Shown piece after piece: positions 21,411 through 34,340 of a stretch of DNA of 64,000 nt. The notes below the pieces were generated by a model. It saw nothing but the letters and a program-made list of their open reading frames with translations. It had not been told where the DNA came from and ran no database searches. Where the stretch lies: contig VZQC01009956.1 of the NCBI GenBank assembly GCA_009823505.1, forward strand, positions 1,794,506-1,858,505, read 5' to 3'. A program made the translations under genes and the position numbers. The stretch's first letter is position 1; every line of letters begins with the position of its first letter. The DNA is from Rhizomys pruinosus. Taxonomy: Eukaryota; Chordata; Mammalia; Rodentia; Spalacidae.

Positions 21411-24400
21411 CTTTTAAGTGCTTCTGCCAAAAGAATGCCTACATAAAGATCTTTATTACCTTTGGCCAAATTTATTCCCAGATATTTTATTATATTCGAG
21501 GCTATTTTAAATGGAAGGGTTTCCATGTACTCCTTCTCCAATTGTTTGTTGTTGGCATATAGGAAGGCTAATGATTTTTGTAGATTACTTTTGTAACCTG
21601 CAACTTTACTGAAACTGTTAAAAATTTCTAGGAGTTTTCTAGTTGAATTTTTGGGATCTCTTAGGTATAATATCATGTCATCTGCAAAACGGAATTGACC
21701 TCCTCTTTTCTGATTAGTATCCTTTAATTTCCTTCTATTGTCTTACAGTTCTAGCAAGAATTTCAAGCACTAAATTAAAGAGGAGGCGAAATAGTGGGTA
21801 ACCTTGTCTGGTTCCTGACTTGAAGTGGAATGCTTCTAGTTTTTCTCCATTTAAGGTGATGTTGGCTGTGGGTTTGTTGTATATAGCTTTAATTATGTTG
21901 AGAAATGTTCCCTCCAGTCCAATTCCCTCTAGGACCTTAAACATAAAGCCATGTTGTATTTTAGCAAAAGCCTTTTCTGCATCAAGATGACCATGTGGCA
22001 TTTATCTTTGATTCAATTTATATAATGTATGACATTTATTGATTTATGTTTCTTGAACCATCCCTGCATCTCTAGAATAAAACCAAGTTGATCGTGGTTA
22101 ATAACCTTTTTGATGTGTACTAGTATGATTTGCAAGGATTGTGTTGAGAATTTTTGCATCTATATTTATTAAGGATATTGGTCTACAGTTTTCATTTTTA
22201 TTTGTATTGTTTCCTGGTTTGGGCATTAAAGTGATACTGCCTTCATAGAAAAAATTTGGGAGGCAACCCTCTCCTTCTATCCCTTTAAATAGCTTATGTA
22301 ATCTTGGTTGTAGGTCCTCTTTTATTAAACATTTTTTTTTAATTTTTATTTTATTTTATTTATTTCGGTATGTGTATCAATGTACTGTCTGCATGCAAGT
22401 TTGTGCACCCGTGTCGTGCAATGCCGCGGAGGTCAGAAGAGGGTCTCGGATTCCCCTGGAACTGGAGTTCTCCTGGAATTGGAGTTTCAGACAGCTCTCG
22501 GCCGCCATGTGGGTGCTGGGGATCGAACCCGGGTCCTCTGCAAGAGCGGTCGGCGCTCTTAACCGCTAGGCCATCTCTCCAGCCCTTATTAAACAATTTT
22601 TTTAAATTTTATTTATTTCTGTATCTGTATGAATGTACTGTCTGCATGCAAGTTTGTGCACCCGTGTCTTGCAATGCTGCGAAGGTCAGAAGAGGGTGTC
22701 GGATTCCCCTGGAACTGGAGTTCTCCTGGAATTGGAGTTTCAGACGGTTCTCAGCCACCATGTGGGTGCTGGGGATCGAACCCTGGTCCTCTGTAAGAGC
22801 AGTCGGCACCCTTTAACCACTAGGCCATCTCTCCAGCCCCGGTTGTAGGTCCTCTTTAAGTGTCTGATAAAATTCTTCTGTAAATCCATATGGGCCTGTT
22901 ATTTAGTTGGGAAGTTTTGTACTACTGATTCAATTGCCTCATATGTTATGGGTCTGTTTAAACAGTTGACCTCTTCTTGGTTGAGCTTTGGTGAGTCCCA
23001 TGGTTTCAGATGTTCATCCATTTCATGTAGGTTAACAAATTTAGCACAGTATAGCTTTTCAAAATATTTGTGCATAATATTCTGGATCTTTTCATTATCC
23101 ATTGTAATGTTTCCCCTTTCATCTCTAATTTTATTAGTTTGGAGTTGTTCTTTCTTTCTTTTCATTAGTTGGCCTAGGGCTCTGTCAATCTTGTTTATCC
23201 TTTCAAAGAACCAATCTCTGTTCTGATTTTTGTTGTTTCTTCTTGTTGTTTAGGTTTGGGAGTCAATTGTTGTCTTCCAAGTGTTTTCAGTTGCAACATT
23301 AAGTCTTTTATTTGTGCTCTTCCTGTTTTTTTTTTTTTTTTAATCTAGGCACTTAGCACTATAAATGTCCCTCTTAAGGCTACTTTTAAAGTGTCACAGA
23401 GGCTTTTGTTGTGTTGCACCATCGTTTTTAATTCCAGGAATACATTTCTTTTTTTCTTAATTTCTTCCTTGATCCATTCATTGTTCAGTAGTGTGCTATT
23501 TAAACTCCATGAGTTCCTGTAATTGGTGGGCTTCTTTTGGTGTCGATATTAAGCTTTATTGCATTGTGATCTGATAGAATGCATGGAATTACTTACCTCT
23601 TTTTATATTTATTGAGATTTGTTCTATGCCCCAATGTGTTGTCGATTTTGGAGAAGGTTCCATGAGATGCTGAATATAATGTATATTCTTTGGTGTTTGG
23701 GTGGTATTCCAACCTCTGTTAGGTCCATTTGTTGTATCATACGGCTCAGTTTAGATGTCTCTCTGTTTATTCTTTGCCAAATTGACGTCTAATTGACACA
23801 ATGGGGTATAAATGTCCCCTACTACTTGTGCGCTAGAGTCAATCTGTGCCTTAAAGTCCTGTAAAATTGTGTTTATGAATTTCAGTGTGCCTGAATTTGG
23901 TGCATGTAAATTAGTGATTGTGATATCTTCTTGGTTAATTATTTCTTTGATAAGAATGAAATGACCCTCTTCATCTCTTCTGATTAATTTTACTTTGAAG
24001 TCTATTTTATCTGATATTAGAATAGCTACTCCTGCTTGTTTCTTAGTGTTGTTTCTTGGATTATTCTTTTCCATCTGTCCACCTTGAAATAATGCCTGTC
24101 TTTAAAGGTGAGATGGGTTTCTTGCAGGCAACAAAAAGATGGGTTTTATGTCTTCATCCATTCTACTAGTCTATGTCTCTTAATTGGAGAATTCAGACCA
24201 TTGATATTTAGAGTTATTACTGAGAGAGTTATATTACTTCCAATAATTTTGGTTTCTGGTGCATTTTTGCCCTAGGTTTTTATTTCCATAACAGTAGTTT
24301 CATTTATTTTCTGGTCCTGGTTGGTTATAGTCCTTCCTACCTTACACTCTTTGTATTGCTTCAAATGTTGTCTGATGGGATGGCTTTCTGGACAAAAATT

Positions 24401-24435
24401 CTTTCAAATTATTTATGTCATAATCATTTTCCTTT
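21411..24435 (-). pseudogene. L1 ORF2 N-terminal two thirds (endonuclease and RT)
   Basis: Minus-strand pieces match L1 ORF2. RT fragments lie at 21404-21676 and 21735-22001. An RT N-terminal region is at 22899-23165. The endonuclease is at 23751-24074, with the block KKQAGVAILISDKIDFKVK. Stops and frameshifts separate the pieces, and two nested SINEs (22323-22840) interrupt the RT, so it is dead. Confidence 0.88.
22306..22857 (-). mobile_element. Two nested B3/B2-type SINEs
   Basis: The outer SINE is flanked by a 17-bp duplication starting GGTTGTAGGTCC (22306-22322 and 22841-22857). The inner SINE (22332-22585) sits in the outer one's A-rich tail with its own duplication TTATTAAACA (22322-22331 and 22586-22595). 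Both are minus-strand and contain a box B-like GGTTCGATCCC and CTGGAGAGATGG ends. The inner one is the younger insertion. Confidence 0.92.
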
Positions 24436-25080
24436 CTCCTTCAAAAAATAGACATTTTTGCTGGATAAAGAATTCTGGGTTGACAAATATAATCATTTAG
24501 AACTGGGAATACTTTAGACCAAGATCTTCTGGATTTCACTGTTTTCAATGAAAAATCAGATGTAATTCTGATACGTGTTCTCTTATATGTGAATTGCTTT
24601 GCTTTTGCAGCCCTCAGTGTCCTCTCTTTGCTTTGAACATCTACTGTTTTTGCTATGATATGGCATGATGAATTTATGTTCTTCTTCTGTCTACTTGGTC
24701 TTCTATATGCTTCTTGTATTTGTATAGGTATCTTTTTCTTTAATTTGGGAAAATTTTCCTCTAAAATTCCATTGAAAATCTGAGCAATACCATTATCCTG
24801 TGAATCTTCGTCCTCTTCTATCCCTATGTTGTGTAAGTTTGGTCTTTTTATAGTGTTCCACAATTCCCAGTTATTCCATTCTCGTGGTTTTTTTTTTTTT
24901 TTCATAATCTTTACTTGATCAATCCAGTTCTTCCATATTGTCTTCTAGTTTTGATATTCTATTTTCTACTTCATCCATTCTGTTATTGAGAGTTTCTCCC
25001 ATTCTTTCCAAGTGGTTTATGGATGGTTGCACTTCTTTTTTCATTTCAACTTGAATTTTCTTCAATGTTTCTATACGTGT
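24436..25080 (-). pseudogene. L1 ORF1 (nucleic-acid chaperone) remnant
   Basis: A 154-codon minus-strand frame at 24441-24905 carries L1 ORF1p blocks: KRPNLHNIGIEEDEDSQ, ENFPKLKK, IQIQEAYR and the C-terminal ICQPRILYPAKMSIF. Upstream coiled-coil sequence continues to about 25080 in a broken frame. It is the ORF1 of the L1 that spans 19240-25915. Confidence 0.88.
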
Positions 25081-25915
25081 TTATTTTATTTCATTCCACA
25101 GTTTAACATTGTCTTCTTTTAATATATCCCTATCATTTTTAGGTCCCTCGCTGCTTTTTATATGTGCTCTTTGAATTCCTTCAGCTCCTTGATTACTCTA
25201 ATCATGTTTATGATAATTCTTTTAAGATCTATATCTTGAGTTATATCTAAGCAGTCTTCACTATAGGTGTTATTATATTTTCATTGAGCTTTTCGCATTT
25301 TGGGTTATTTTTGTTGATTATAGTTCTAATGGGAAGCTTAGGTGTTTCTTTGTTGAGCTGTAGGCCGCTTTTGGGTATATTCTTCAGGTGTTTTTGCTGA
25401 CTTGTTAATTGGTGTACAGGTGTGTATAGTTTAGGCCTGAAGGTCTCACATCTATCCTAGCACTGGACCAACCAGCACCCCTCAGCCAGCCAATATCTAG
25501 TTCCCCCAATGGCCAGAGCTATGCAACACCCAAGTCTGCCCGAACACCTCAGGCTTATGGATCCAGCACCCTGAGGGCCCCAGGTGTCCCAGTCTTGAGG
25601 GTTGGAAGGTTACATTTCTGCTGCTGTGCAGCTGAAATCCCTCCTTTCACCAAGGTGGGGCAAGCCCCAGTCACCCACCCAGAGAGATGTATTTATAGAA
25701 CCACTACACATCACCCATCGTCTGCCCACCAGTCCTCCAAGGCCACCTGTCAAGGTCTGTACCTGGGTCCACTGGGAGGGAGGTCCAGCCCACACTGTGG
25801 TTATCTCTTCTGTCTCCCTATGCCCTCAGGCCACATCTGCAGTGCATAACTGCAGTTCCCAATGCTCTTGGGGGCCCCTAAGTCCCCCTCCCCCAACTTT
25901 GCCATAGTTGCTCAT
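25081..25915 (-). mobile_element. L1 5' UTR and ORF1 leader
   Basis: GC-richer sequence upstream of ORF1 on the minus strand, with a TATA-like TCTATAAATAC near 25685-25700 and a G-rich start. It recurs almost unchanged at 62700-63088. The frames crossing it are not credible genes. Confidence 0.7.
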
Positions 25916-26960
25916 AACATACTCCAATTTTTCATTATCCACTCATCAGCTGAGAGACGTTTAAGTTGTTTCAATTTCTTAGCTATTGTGAAGACAGCAA
26001 CAGACATGATTTACATGTATCTGTACTATATGATGAGTCCATGGTGATTATGCCAAGGAGTAGTATGATTGGGTAATACAGTATATTCATTTTTCATTTT
26101 TTTGAGAGTTCTTCACACTGCCTTCCATTGTGGCTGCACTACAGTGCATTCCCTACTGCAGTGAATGATTGTTCCACTTAATCTAAATCCTCACCAGCAT
26201 TTGGTGTCCTTCATTCTCTTGATCTTAGCCAATGTGTTTGGGTTAAAATGGAATTTTAGTGGGATTTTTTTATCTGCATTTCTCTAATTAATAAAGATGA
26301 TAAGTTTTTAAGTTGTTTCTTAGCCATTTTATACCTTTCTTTAACAACTCTCTTCAGTTATATAGTTCATCATTTTGTTTTGATTGGGTCATTTATTTCC
26401 TTGCTTCTTTGTTTTTTGTGTTTTTTGTTATACTGGATATTAATCCTCTGTTAGATCTGTAGCTAGTAAATATTTTCTCCCAATCAATGGGTTTCCTCTT
26501 CACTTTCTTGTTTGTTTCTTTTGCTGTAAAATTTCTTTTTAGCTTAATGAGGTCCCACTTATTCTTTGTTGACCTTAATGCCTAGTCAGGTGATATCTGA
26601 TAAAGAAAATCCTTAGCTATGCATCCATTTTGGAGGGTTCTGCCCATGTTTTCTTCTAGCATTTTCAATGTTTTGTGTTTTATACTGAAGTCTTTGATCC
26701 ATTCGGAGTTGACTCTTGTGCAGAGGGAAAGATAAGGGTCCAACATCATTCTATAGAAGTAGAAATCCTGTTTTGCCAGCACCATTTTTTGAAGATGCTG
26801 TCTTTCCTTCATTGTGTATTCTTGGAACCTTTGTCAAATATAATGTGGGTTAAATTGTGTGTAATCATGTTTAGATCTTTTATTCTGTTCCTTTGATCTA
26901 CCTGTCTATTTTTGTGCCAGTGCAATTCTGGGGTTTTTTTGCATTAGAATTCTGACATCT
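25916..26960 (-). pseudogene. L1 ORF2 3' fragment
   Basis: Reversed L1 ORF2 C-terminal sequence (blocks near 26100, 26430 and 26690 match those at 19620, 20090 and 20360). It is older and more diverged than the L1 to its left. No open frame. Confidence 0.75.
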
Positions 26961-27185
26961 TTTTATAATTTTAGTCATCATAAATGACCTCAAATTCCCC
27001 CACTTTCTATACTAGCAATAAATTCAAAGTATACTTTGCTTATATTGGAAACATTCGTTTCTGGCTCATGATGAAGCTTGAGGAGGAGAATAGTCATTCG
27101 CTAACAGTAGAGTCAATTTCAATGTGACTCTCTTAGTTCTGGAAGCTCTTGGATGTGCCATCTGTCTCAACCACTGCCACATCAG

Positions 27186-27385
27186 AGCATGGCTGCTCTT
27201 CCAGAAGTCCTAGGTTTAGGTTCCAGCATCCATATGGTGGCTAAGAACTATCTGTAATCTAGATCCAAGGGACCTGATGCCCTTCTCTAACATCTGCAGG
27301 CATCGCACAACACAGGTGTAGTTACATACATGCAGGCAATGCCCTTATACACATAAAATTTAAATAATAATTTTAAAATATTTTT
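27186..27385 (+). mobile_element. B2/B3-type SINE, diverged
   Basis: Plus-strand SINE body (CTGCTCTTCCAGAAG, then a CATATGGTGGCT-like block, then ACATACATGCAGGCA) ending in an A/T-rich tail. The first tRNA-like bases are degraded. It abuts a MaLR LTR fragment. Confidence 0.7.
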
Positions 27386-27870
27386 TTATCAAAGGAAGAA
27401 TTTATTTGAGCTTACGATTGGCTGTTCCAGGGAATTAGAGTCCACTGTGGTGGGAGGCATGGTGACTGGAGCAGCAAACCGAGGGTAACATCTCGCAATG
27501 AGCACAGGAATCAGAGAGAGAGAGCAACTGGAGACCACAAGACTAGTTAAACTCAGTAAGCCTGCCCCCAATAACGTACTTCCTCTAGCATGGCCACACC
27601 TTCTATGACCTCCAAGAACAGTGCCACCAACTGGAGACAAATGTCTGAATACTTAAAGCCTATGGGGGACACTCATTCAAACCACCGCATTCCACTCCCT
27701 GGCTCCCATTGGCTCCTGACCATATAAAATGCAAAATGCATTTAGTCCAACCTTAAAAGTCCCCATAGTCTTTACCAGTTTCAATGCCATTCAAAAGTCT
27801 ACAGTCCAAACTCTCTTCTGAGACTCAGGCCAATCTTCTAACTGTAAGATCCTGTAAAATCAATTTTAAA
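27386..27870 (-). mobile_element. MaLR 3' LTR fragment with adjoining internal sequence
   Basis: 27388-27690 matches the LTR at 282-640 in the same orientation, truncated at its 3' end. The sequence to the right (27690-27870) is MaLR internal sequence lying upstream of the LTR on the minus strand, so this is the 3' LTR of a minus-strand copy. An 83-codon frame here is chance. Confidence 0.75.
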
Positions 27871-27983
27871 ATATTTTTAAAAGATTTGCAGGAAAAAGTA
27901 GCCAGTGATGAAAAAGTAAATTAGGTTTAGATTATAAAAATCTTGGAGTATATGATTGGACATGCTTTTGTATTAGTTCTTTT

Positions 27984-28207
27984 TTAAATTTTTTATTTAT
28001 TTTTGTATGTAGTATGAATGTACTGTCTGCATGTAGGTTTGTGCACCCATATCGGGTAATGCCATGGAGGTCAGAAAAGGGCGTTAGGCTCCCCTGGAAC
28101 TGGAGTTAAAGACGGTTTTCAGCCACCATGTGGGTGCTGGAGATTGAACCTGGGCCCTCTGCAAGAGCAGTCAGAGCTCTTAACCACTAGGCCATCTCTC
28201 CAGGCCC
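27984..28207 (-). mobile_element. B3/B2-type SINE with imperfect target duplication
   Basis: Full SINE body in minus orientation, ending CTGGAGAGATGG at its 5' side. TATTAGTTCTTTT on the left and TACTAGTTCTTTT on the right are a duplication with one mismatch. Confidence 0.88.
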
Positions 28208-28459
28208 TGTACTAGTTCTTTTTATATATATTTTAATAAATTCTGAGCATGATCTGCTTGTAGAACATATTGAATGTATATAAAAAAGAAAGAATATAGG
28301 TATTATAATCAGGAAATTCAGAATGTGGTCACTGAGGCAAGAGTTCAAGTCAGGCATAAAACCTAGGCTTTTATTCTTCTTATGTCAATTAGGATAAATA
28401 GGCTGTTTGGGACTTTGCAAAAGATTCAAAGTGGTAAGGCATAGCTGGTGGCTACTTAA

Positions 28460-28905
28460 TCAAATTTAGACCCTTTCTCCCTTCCTTGCCCCCTACCCCA
28501 CCAGAGCTCAAGCATTCTACTATACATGTTTTTATCTTTTTCTCAGTATTATTTTAAAATTTTTCAATGCAAAAGTTTACTGTTTCAGTCAGTTCTTTGA
28601 CACAGTTTTTGTTGTTGCTCTTGTTATTGTTGTTGTTCTTGTTCTTGTTGTTCTTGTTCCTTCAAAATTGTATTGCATATATATATATATATATATATAT
28701 ATTCCATGCATATACCAAAATTATGATGTTTGCCAATAAAATATGGGTTAATTCCAAAACATGTTTAGGGTAGGGATTCACACTTTGACAGTAGAGTTGT
28801 ACGCAGATAAAGAAAAATATTACTTTACATTCCTAAACTACATAGCATGTTGATGAGTAATATCAGGTATTATATTTAGTAAAAAAGAAAAAGAAGAATT
28901 ATTCA
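28460..28905. repeat. L1 3'-end fragment with TTG/TTC-rich and (AT)n tracts
   Basis: 28460-28600 resembles reversed L1 3' UTR (as at 6260-6330). A TTG/TTC-rich simple repeat lies at 28604-28665 and (AT)n at 28676-28702. The 68-codon frame over them is low-complexity and not a gene. Confidence 0.6.
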
Positions 28906-28909
28906 GTTT

Positions 28910-29295
28910 GCCTTACAAATAGAGATTTGGTGCTAGGATCCACAAATGAGGGACACCATACATCATTTGTTTTTCTGGGACTGTGTTACCTCACTTTAAG
29001 GATTTTTTTCTATGTCTGTGAAGAAACTCATGGGATTTTAATTGGGATTTCATTGAATCCGTGTGTTTATTTTGGTAGGATGGACATTTGCATTATTTTT
29101 TTCTAATCCATGAGCATGGGAGGTCTTTCCATCTTCTGGTGTCTTCTTCAATCTCCTTCTCCAGGAATTTTAAATATTTATTATAGAGATCTTTGGTGTC
29201 TTTGGTTAGTTTTGTTCAAAGGTATGTTTAGGCTATTGTGAGTGGGAAGGTCACCTTGTATTCCTTCTCCAATTGTTTGCTGTTGGTGTAAAGAA
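28910..29295 (-). pseudogene. L1 ORF2 fragment, left half of an L1 split by another L1
   Basis: Reversed L1 ORF2 3' and RT pieces with an internal deletion, ending at GTGTAAAGAAAGGCTATGG. The expected continuation of the reversed ORF2 (Thr/Leu-rich RT region) appears only after the plus-strand L1, from about 34690. Confidence 0.75.
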
Positions 29296-29836
29296 AGGCT
29301 ATGGGGAGGTCAAGGATTTCCTAAGACCACCTAAAGCACAGGTAGGAGCTGGGTGCTTCAGCCAGGTGGATTGTTTGGTTCGAGTCAATCAACTTTGGCT
29401 TGATTGGCTTGTGTGGCTCTGGGGGCAGAGTTGTCCTTCTAGCTGGTATAAAAGGTGGCCCTGTTGCCACTGTGAGCCTTGAGATCAGGGATTTTCCAAG
29501 ACCACCTGAAGCACAGGTGCCAGGGTGCGAGCAAAACAGGAATCCCCGCACCCAACTGGGACTGCCTAAGGAGTGTCCAAGTGGATTCTTTGGGGAAAAT
29601 TCAGAACAGAAAGGGAAGACAGAGTTAGACTTCCAACAGAAATCCTAACACTTAGACAAGTCGACACTCCATAAGCAAGGAGAAAAGAAGAAAAACAAAT
29701 TAATCAAGCAAACAATGAAGTCATCTGAAGGAGGCAAGCAAAGCAAGCCTTCAACACAGTGAAGAGGCACTTGAGATTCATATTGGAATACTGGCAAAGA
29801 AAAACCCACATGCCAGGGACACGAAGAAGAGACAAC
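29296..29836 (+). mobile_element. L1 5' UTR with tandem monomers
   Basis: Two tandem units start near 29314 and 29486 (about 170 bp apart). Both contain an AAGACCACCT-AAGCACAGGT core, and a TATA-like GGTATAAAAGGTG lies between them at 29446-29458. The leader then runs to the ORF1 ATG at about 29837. This 5' UTR type differs from the one at 25081-25915 and recurs at 58110-58800. Confidence 0.7.
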
Positions 29837-30937
29837 ATGGGAAAGGTGAAGGATAATTCCACACCAGGCTCTACCAACTCTGCAGAAGACTCCTACAGTG
29901 GGATCCCCCGGGAATGGCCCAGGACACAAATATTAGAATTACAATTGTGGATATACTCAAAGAAATCAAAAACTATAAAGAACAAGTCAGAGAACTTAGA
30001 GAGAGAGAATGAAAAATTCAAGAAGGACCTAGAGAGAGAGAATGACAAACTCTGGAAAGAAGTGGAAGCACTGAAAAGATCCCATGATGAAAAAGATAAG
30101 GAAACCAACCAGTGAAGCAAAGAGCTACAGGAGGAGATTGAGAAACTCCAAAAGGAAGTGGAAATACTAAAGAAATCAAAAGACAAAATGAAAAAGGAAA
30201 TCAAACATTCATCCAATCAAGAGAAAAGGAATGGAAAAAGCCACAGAAGCAGAATGGAGGAAGCAGAATGAAGAATATCAGACCTGGAAGATAACACAGA
30301 ACAAATAAAAACCTCAAGTAAAGATTATGAAAAATTTAAAAATACACAAAAGTGTAACAACCAGGAACTGTGGGACAATATGAAAATATGGAAACTCTGC
30401 ATCATAGAAATAGAGGAAGGAGAAGAAACCCAAGGGAATGGTATTGATCAGATCTTCAACATAATAATAGATGAAAATTTCCCCTAACTCAAAAAGGAGA
30501 AACCAATACAAATACAAGAATCACATAGAACTCCAAACAGACAAGATCAGAAAAGAAACTCTCCATGCCATATAATAGTTAAAACGCTAGACAGCCAAAA
30601 CAAAGACAAAATTCTGAAAGCCACAAGAGAAAAACAACAAGTTACATATAAGGGGAAATCTATCAGAATTACAACTGACTTCTCAGTGCAAACTATGAAA
30701 GCAAGAAGAATGTGGAGCAAAGCATTCCCAGTGTTAAAGGATTATAGGTGCCAACCCAGGTTACTATACCCAGAAAAAATGTCAATTATAGTTGAAGGAG
30801 ACAGAAAAATCTTCCATGACATAAACAAGATGAAAGAATACATGTCTGGAAAACCAACCCTTCAGAGAATACTCAAACCAATTCAAAGGACAGAAGAAAG
30901 GAGCAACTATCCTCAGGCACCTAGAAAGAGAAATTAA
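29837..30937 (+). pseudogene. L1 ORF1, broken by stops
   Basis: It starts at a conserved ATGGGAAAGGTG (the same start is found in the 58.7-kb copy). The N-terminal half is a Lys/Glu-rich coiled coil with stops at about 30113 and 30270. The C-terminal RNA-binding part (30686-30937) keeps RRMWSKAFPVLKDYRCQPR, LLYPEKMSI and the KPTLQRIL end. ORF1p is the RNA chaperone of L1 particles; this copy cannot encode a full protein. Confidence 0.85.
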
Positions 30938-30989
30938 TAAAAGCATAACTGCAGGAGTAAATACCTAAACCAAAAATGCAAATGGATAA

Positions 30990-33900
30990 TAAAGTGAAAG
31001 GAAGCAACACACACCTATAAGTTATAACGTTAAATATTAATGGACTAAACTTCCCAATCAAAAGACATAGACTGGGAGTTTGGATTAGGAAATAAAACCC
31101 ATCTATATGCTGTCTACAAGAAATACATCTTACCTTCAAGGACAGGCACCACCTTAAAGTGAAAGGATGGAAAAAAATATTCCAAGGAAGTGGTACCAAA
31201 AAGAAAGCAGGTGTTGCTATTTTAATATCAGACAAAATAGACTTCAAAGTAAAAGAAATCAGAAGAGACAAAGATGGCGATTACATTCTTATCAAAGGAA
31301 TAATTCACCATGAAGATTTCACAATTATGAATATATATGAACCAAACTCTAGTGCACAAAACTTTATAAAGACAATTCTCCAGGACAAGTCACAGATTAA
31401 CCCCAGTACACTCTTAGTAGTGGACTTCAGTACCCCACTGAGCCCTTTAGATAGGTCAACCAGACAAAGAATAAAAAGAGAGACATCTGAACTGAATGAT
31501 AAGATACACCAAATGGACCTCACAGATATCTACCAAATATTCCACCCTAATACCAAAGAATACACTTTCTACTCAGCACCCCACAGAACGTTCTACAAAA
31601 TCGACCACATACTGGGACACAGAAGAAACCTCCACAAATATAAAAAGAGTGAAAGAATTTCATGCATGCTATCAGACCACAAAGCAATAAAGCTCACTAT
31701 CAACACTAGGATAAACACCACTATATACAAGAACACATGAAGATTAAATAACACACACCTGAATAATGAATGGGCCAAGAAAGAGATAAAGAAAGAAAGA
31801 AAAGCATTCCTGGTACTGAATGCCAATGATAATACAACACAGCAAAACATCTGGGATACGTTAAAAGCAGTCCTAAGAGGAAAGTTTATAGCCCTGGGTG
31901 CCTACATTAGAAAAACAGAAAGAGCACAAGTCAACGATCTAACACTGCAGCTTAAAGCACTTGAGAGAAAACAACAGATGAACCCTAAATGCAACAGACA
32001 GGAAGAAATAACAAAAATCAGAGCAGAAATCAATGAAATGGAAACAAAGAAGACAATACAAAAAATCAATGAATCCAAAAGCTGGTTCTTTGAGAGAATA
32101 AACAAGATAGACAAACCTCTAGCCCAGTTAACCAAAAGAAAGAAGGAACAACTACAAATCAATAAAATCCATGAAGAAAGGGGAAATATCACAACAGACA
32201 ATGAAAAGATCCAGAAAGTCATACGGGAATACTTCAAAAACCTTTACTCTACTGAGTTTGAAAACCTAGAAAAAATGGATGAATATCTGAAATCCTGGGA
32301 ATCACCAAAGCTCTACCAAAAAGAGATCAACAGCTTAAACAAACCCATAATATATGAAGAAATTGAAGATGTAATAAGAAATCTCCGAATTAAAAAATGC
32401 CCAGGCACAGATGGTTTCAGGGCAGAATTCTTTAAAACATTTCAAAAAGACTTACAACCATTATTACTCAAATGGTTTAGAAGGATACAAACGGAGGGAA
32501 TTCTCCCAAATTCCTTCTATGAAGCCAGCATCACTCTATTACCAAAACCAGTCAAAGATACAACCAAAAAGGAGAACTACCCGGACCATCATTAATGAAC
32601 ACAGATGCCAAAATTCTAAACAGAATACTGGCAAATCCATAGAGACCACATCACAGAAGACCATCCATCAGAACCAGTTGGGATTCATACCAGAGATGCA
32701 GGTATGGTTCACACATGAAATAACAAAATTAACTACAAAAATCAGTAGCCTTTCTTTACGCAACAACAAGCAACTGAAAGAAGGAATACCAAGGAGACCT
32801 TTCCCATCTCCAGATAGCCTCAAAAACAATAAAATACCTAGAACAAAACCTAACTAAAGGCACCAAATATCTCTATAACAAAAATTTTAAACACTGAAGA
32901 AGAAGGAAATTGAAGAAACATCAGAAGATGAAAAACCTCCCATGCTCATGGATTGGGAAATTAAATATAGTAAAAAATTGTCCATTTCTACCCCCAAAAT
33001 TTTGTATAGATTAATGCAATCAAATTAAAATCCACCAAGAGTTTCTTCACAGGATTGTGAAGAAAAAAAAAAACTACTTAATTTCATTGGGAAAACAAAA
33101 GACCCCAAATAACCAAAAAACCCTGAGGATGAAAATGAGCAATACAGGGAGGGATTTGTATACCAGACTTCAAATTATACTACAGGGATATAGTCATAAA
33201 AATAACTTGGTACTGGTACAAAAACAGACCTTTTGACCAATGGAACAAGAAACAAAGATCCAAATTTGAGCATGTATGATTTCAGCCACCTCACATATGA
33301 CAGGGGGACCAGGAAGACACAGAGAGAAACAGAGATCTTCAGCAGTGGTGTTGGCAAAACTGCAATCACACTTGTAGAAGAATGAATTAACCCCCTACCT
33401 CTCGCCTGTACAAACATCAACTCCAGATGGGATTAAAGACCTCATGTGAAAACCCAAACTCTGAAGGTGATGAAGAAAAAAAGTTGGCAACAGACTAGAA
33501 GACATAGGCGTAGGAAAAGACTTCTAAATCAGACACCAGCTGTGCAAAATTAAGGTCGACATTGACAAATGGGACCTCATTAAATACAAAAGCTTCTGTA
33601 CATCAAAAAGAAAACAATCAAGGAAGTGAAGAGAAATCCCACAGAGTGGGAGGAAACCTCACCTCAGAACATCTGACAAAGCATGATTTTCAATACTAAA
33701 ACTACTCAAAAAACAAAAGGAGAAAGAAAAACAACCCATCAATAGATGGAGCAAAGAACTGAACAGAGACTTCACAAGTGAGGAATTAGGAGTGGCTGAG
33801 AAACATCTTAAGAAGTGTTCAACGTTTGCTAATAATTAGGAAATACAAATATAAAAATCACTTTAAGATATCATCTTACTCCATCAGACTGGCTAGGATC

Positions 33901-34340
33901 AAGAAACAAATGATACAAGTTCTGGAGAGGTGGTGGGGAAAGGGGAACACTCATTCACTGCTGGTGGAATGAATGTAAACTGGTACAGGCACTCTGGAAA
34001 GCAATGTGGAGAACCCTTGGAAGACTTGGAATGAAATTGCCACCTGACCCAACCATACCACTCTTGGGTATGTGCCCACAAGACTCATCTTACTGCAGAG
34101 ATACATCCACAGGTATATTTATTTCAGCTCTTCACAATAGCAAGAGCTGGAACCAACCCAATTGCCCCTCAACTGACAAGTGGATAGAGAAAAATTGGTA
34201 CATCTGTACAATGGAGTTTCTGTGCAGCCGTATAAGAAAGGATGACATCATGAACTTTGCGGTAAATGGATGGAAGCTCGAGATATATTATTCTTGTTAA
34301 GTGAACGTAACACAGTCCTCAGAAAAACAAAGGACACATA
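30990..34340 (+). pseudogene. L1 ORF2, internally deleted in RT
   Basis: ORF2 begins just after ORF1. The endonuclease (31159-31740) keeps KKKAGVAILISDKIDFKVK, the VVDFSTPLSPLDRS block and the SDHKAI catalytic block. The linker and RT N-terminus follow at 31978-32595 (KCPGTDGFRAEFFKTFQ, LPKPVKDTTKKENY). At about 32740 the sequence skips the catalytic centre of RT and resumes in the C-terminal domain, which runs to about 34300 (KNWYICTMEF near 34190). Stops also occur at 31738 and elsewhere. It is not autonomous. Confidence 0.87.

Noticed and set aside
22370..22816. 148-codon plus-strand frame with repeated similar segments
   Set aside because: It is the antisense of two nested SINEs; the apparent protein repeats are the two SINE copies. 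Similar frames at 44838-45223, 45764-46009 and 60375-60903 have the same cause.
28567..28773. Leucine/tyrosine-rich 68-codon frame
   Set aside because: It is translated from TTG/TTC-rich repeats and an (AT)n tract.
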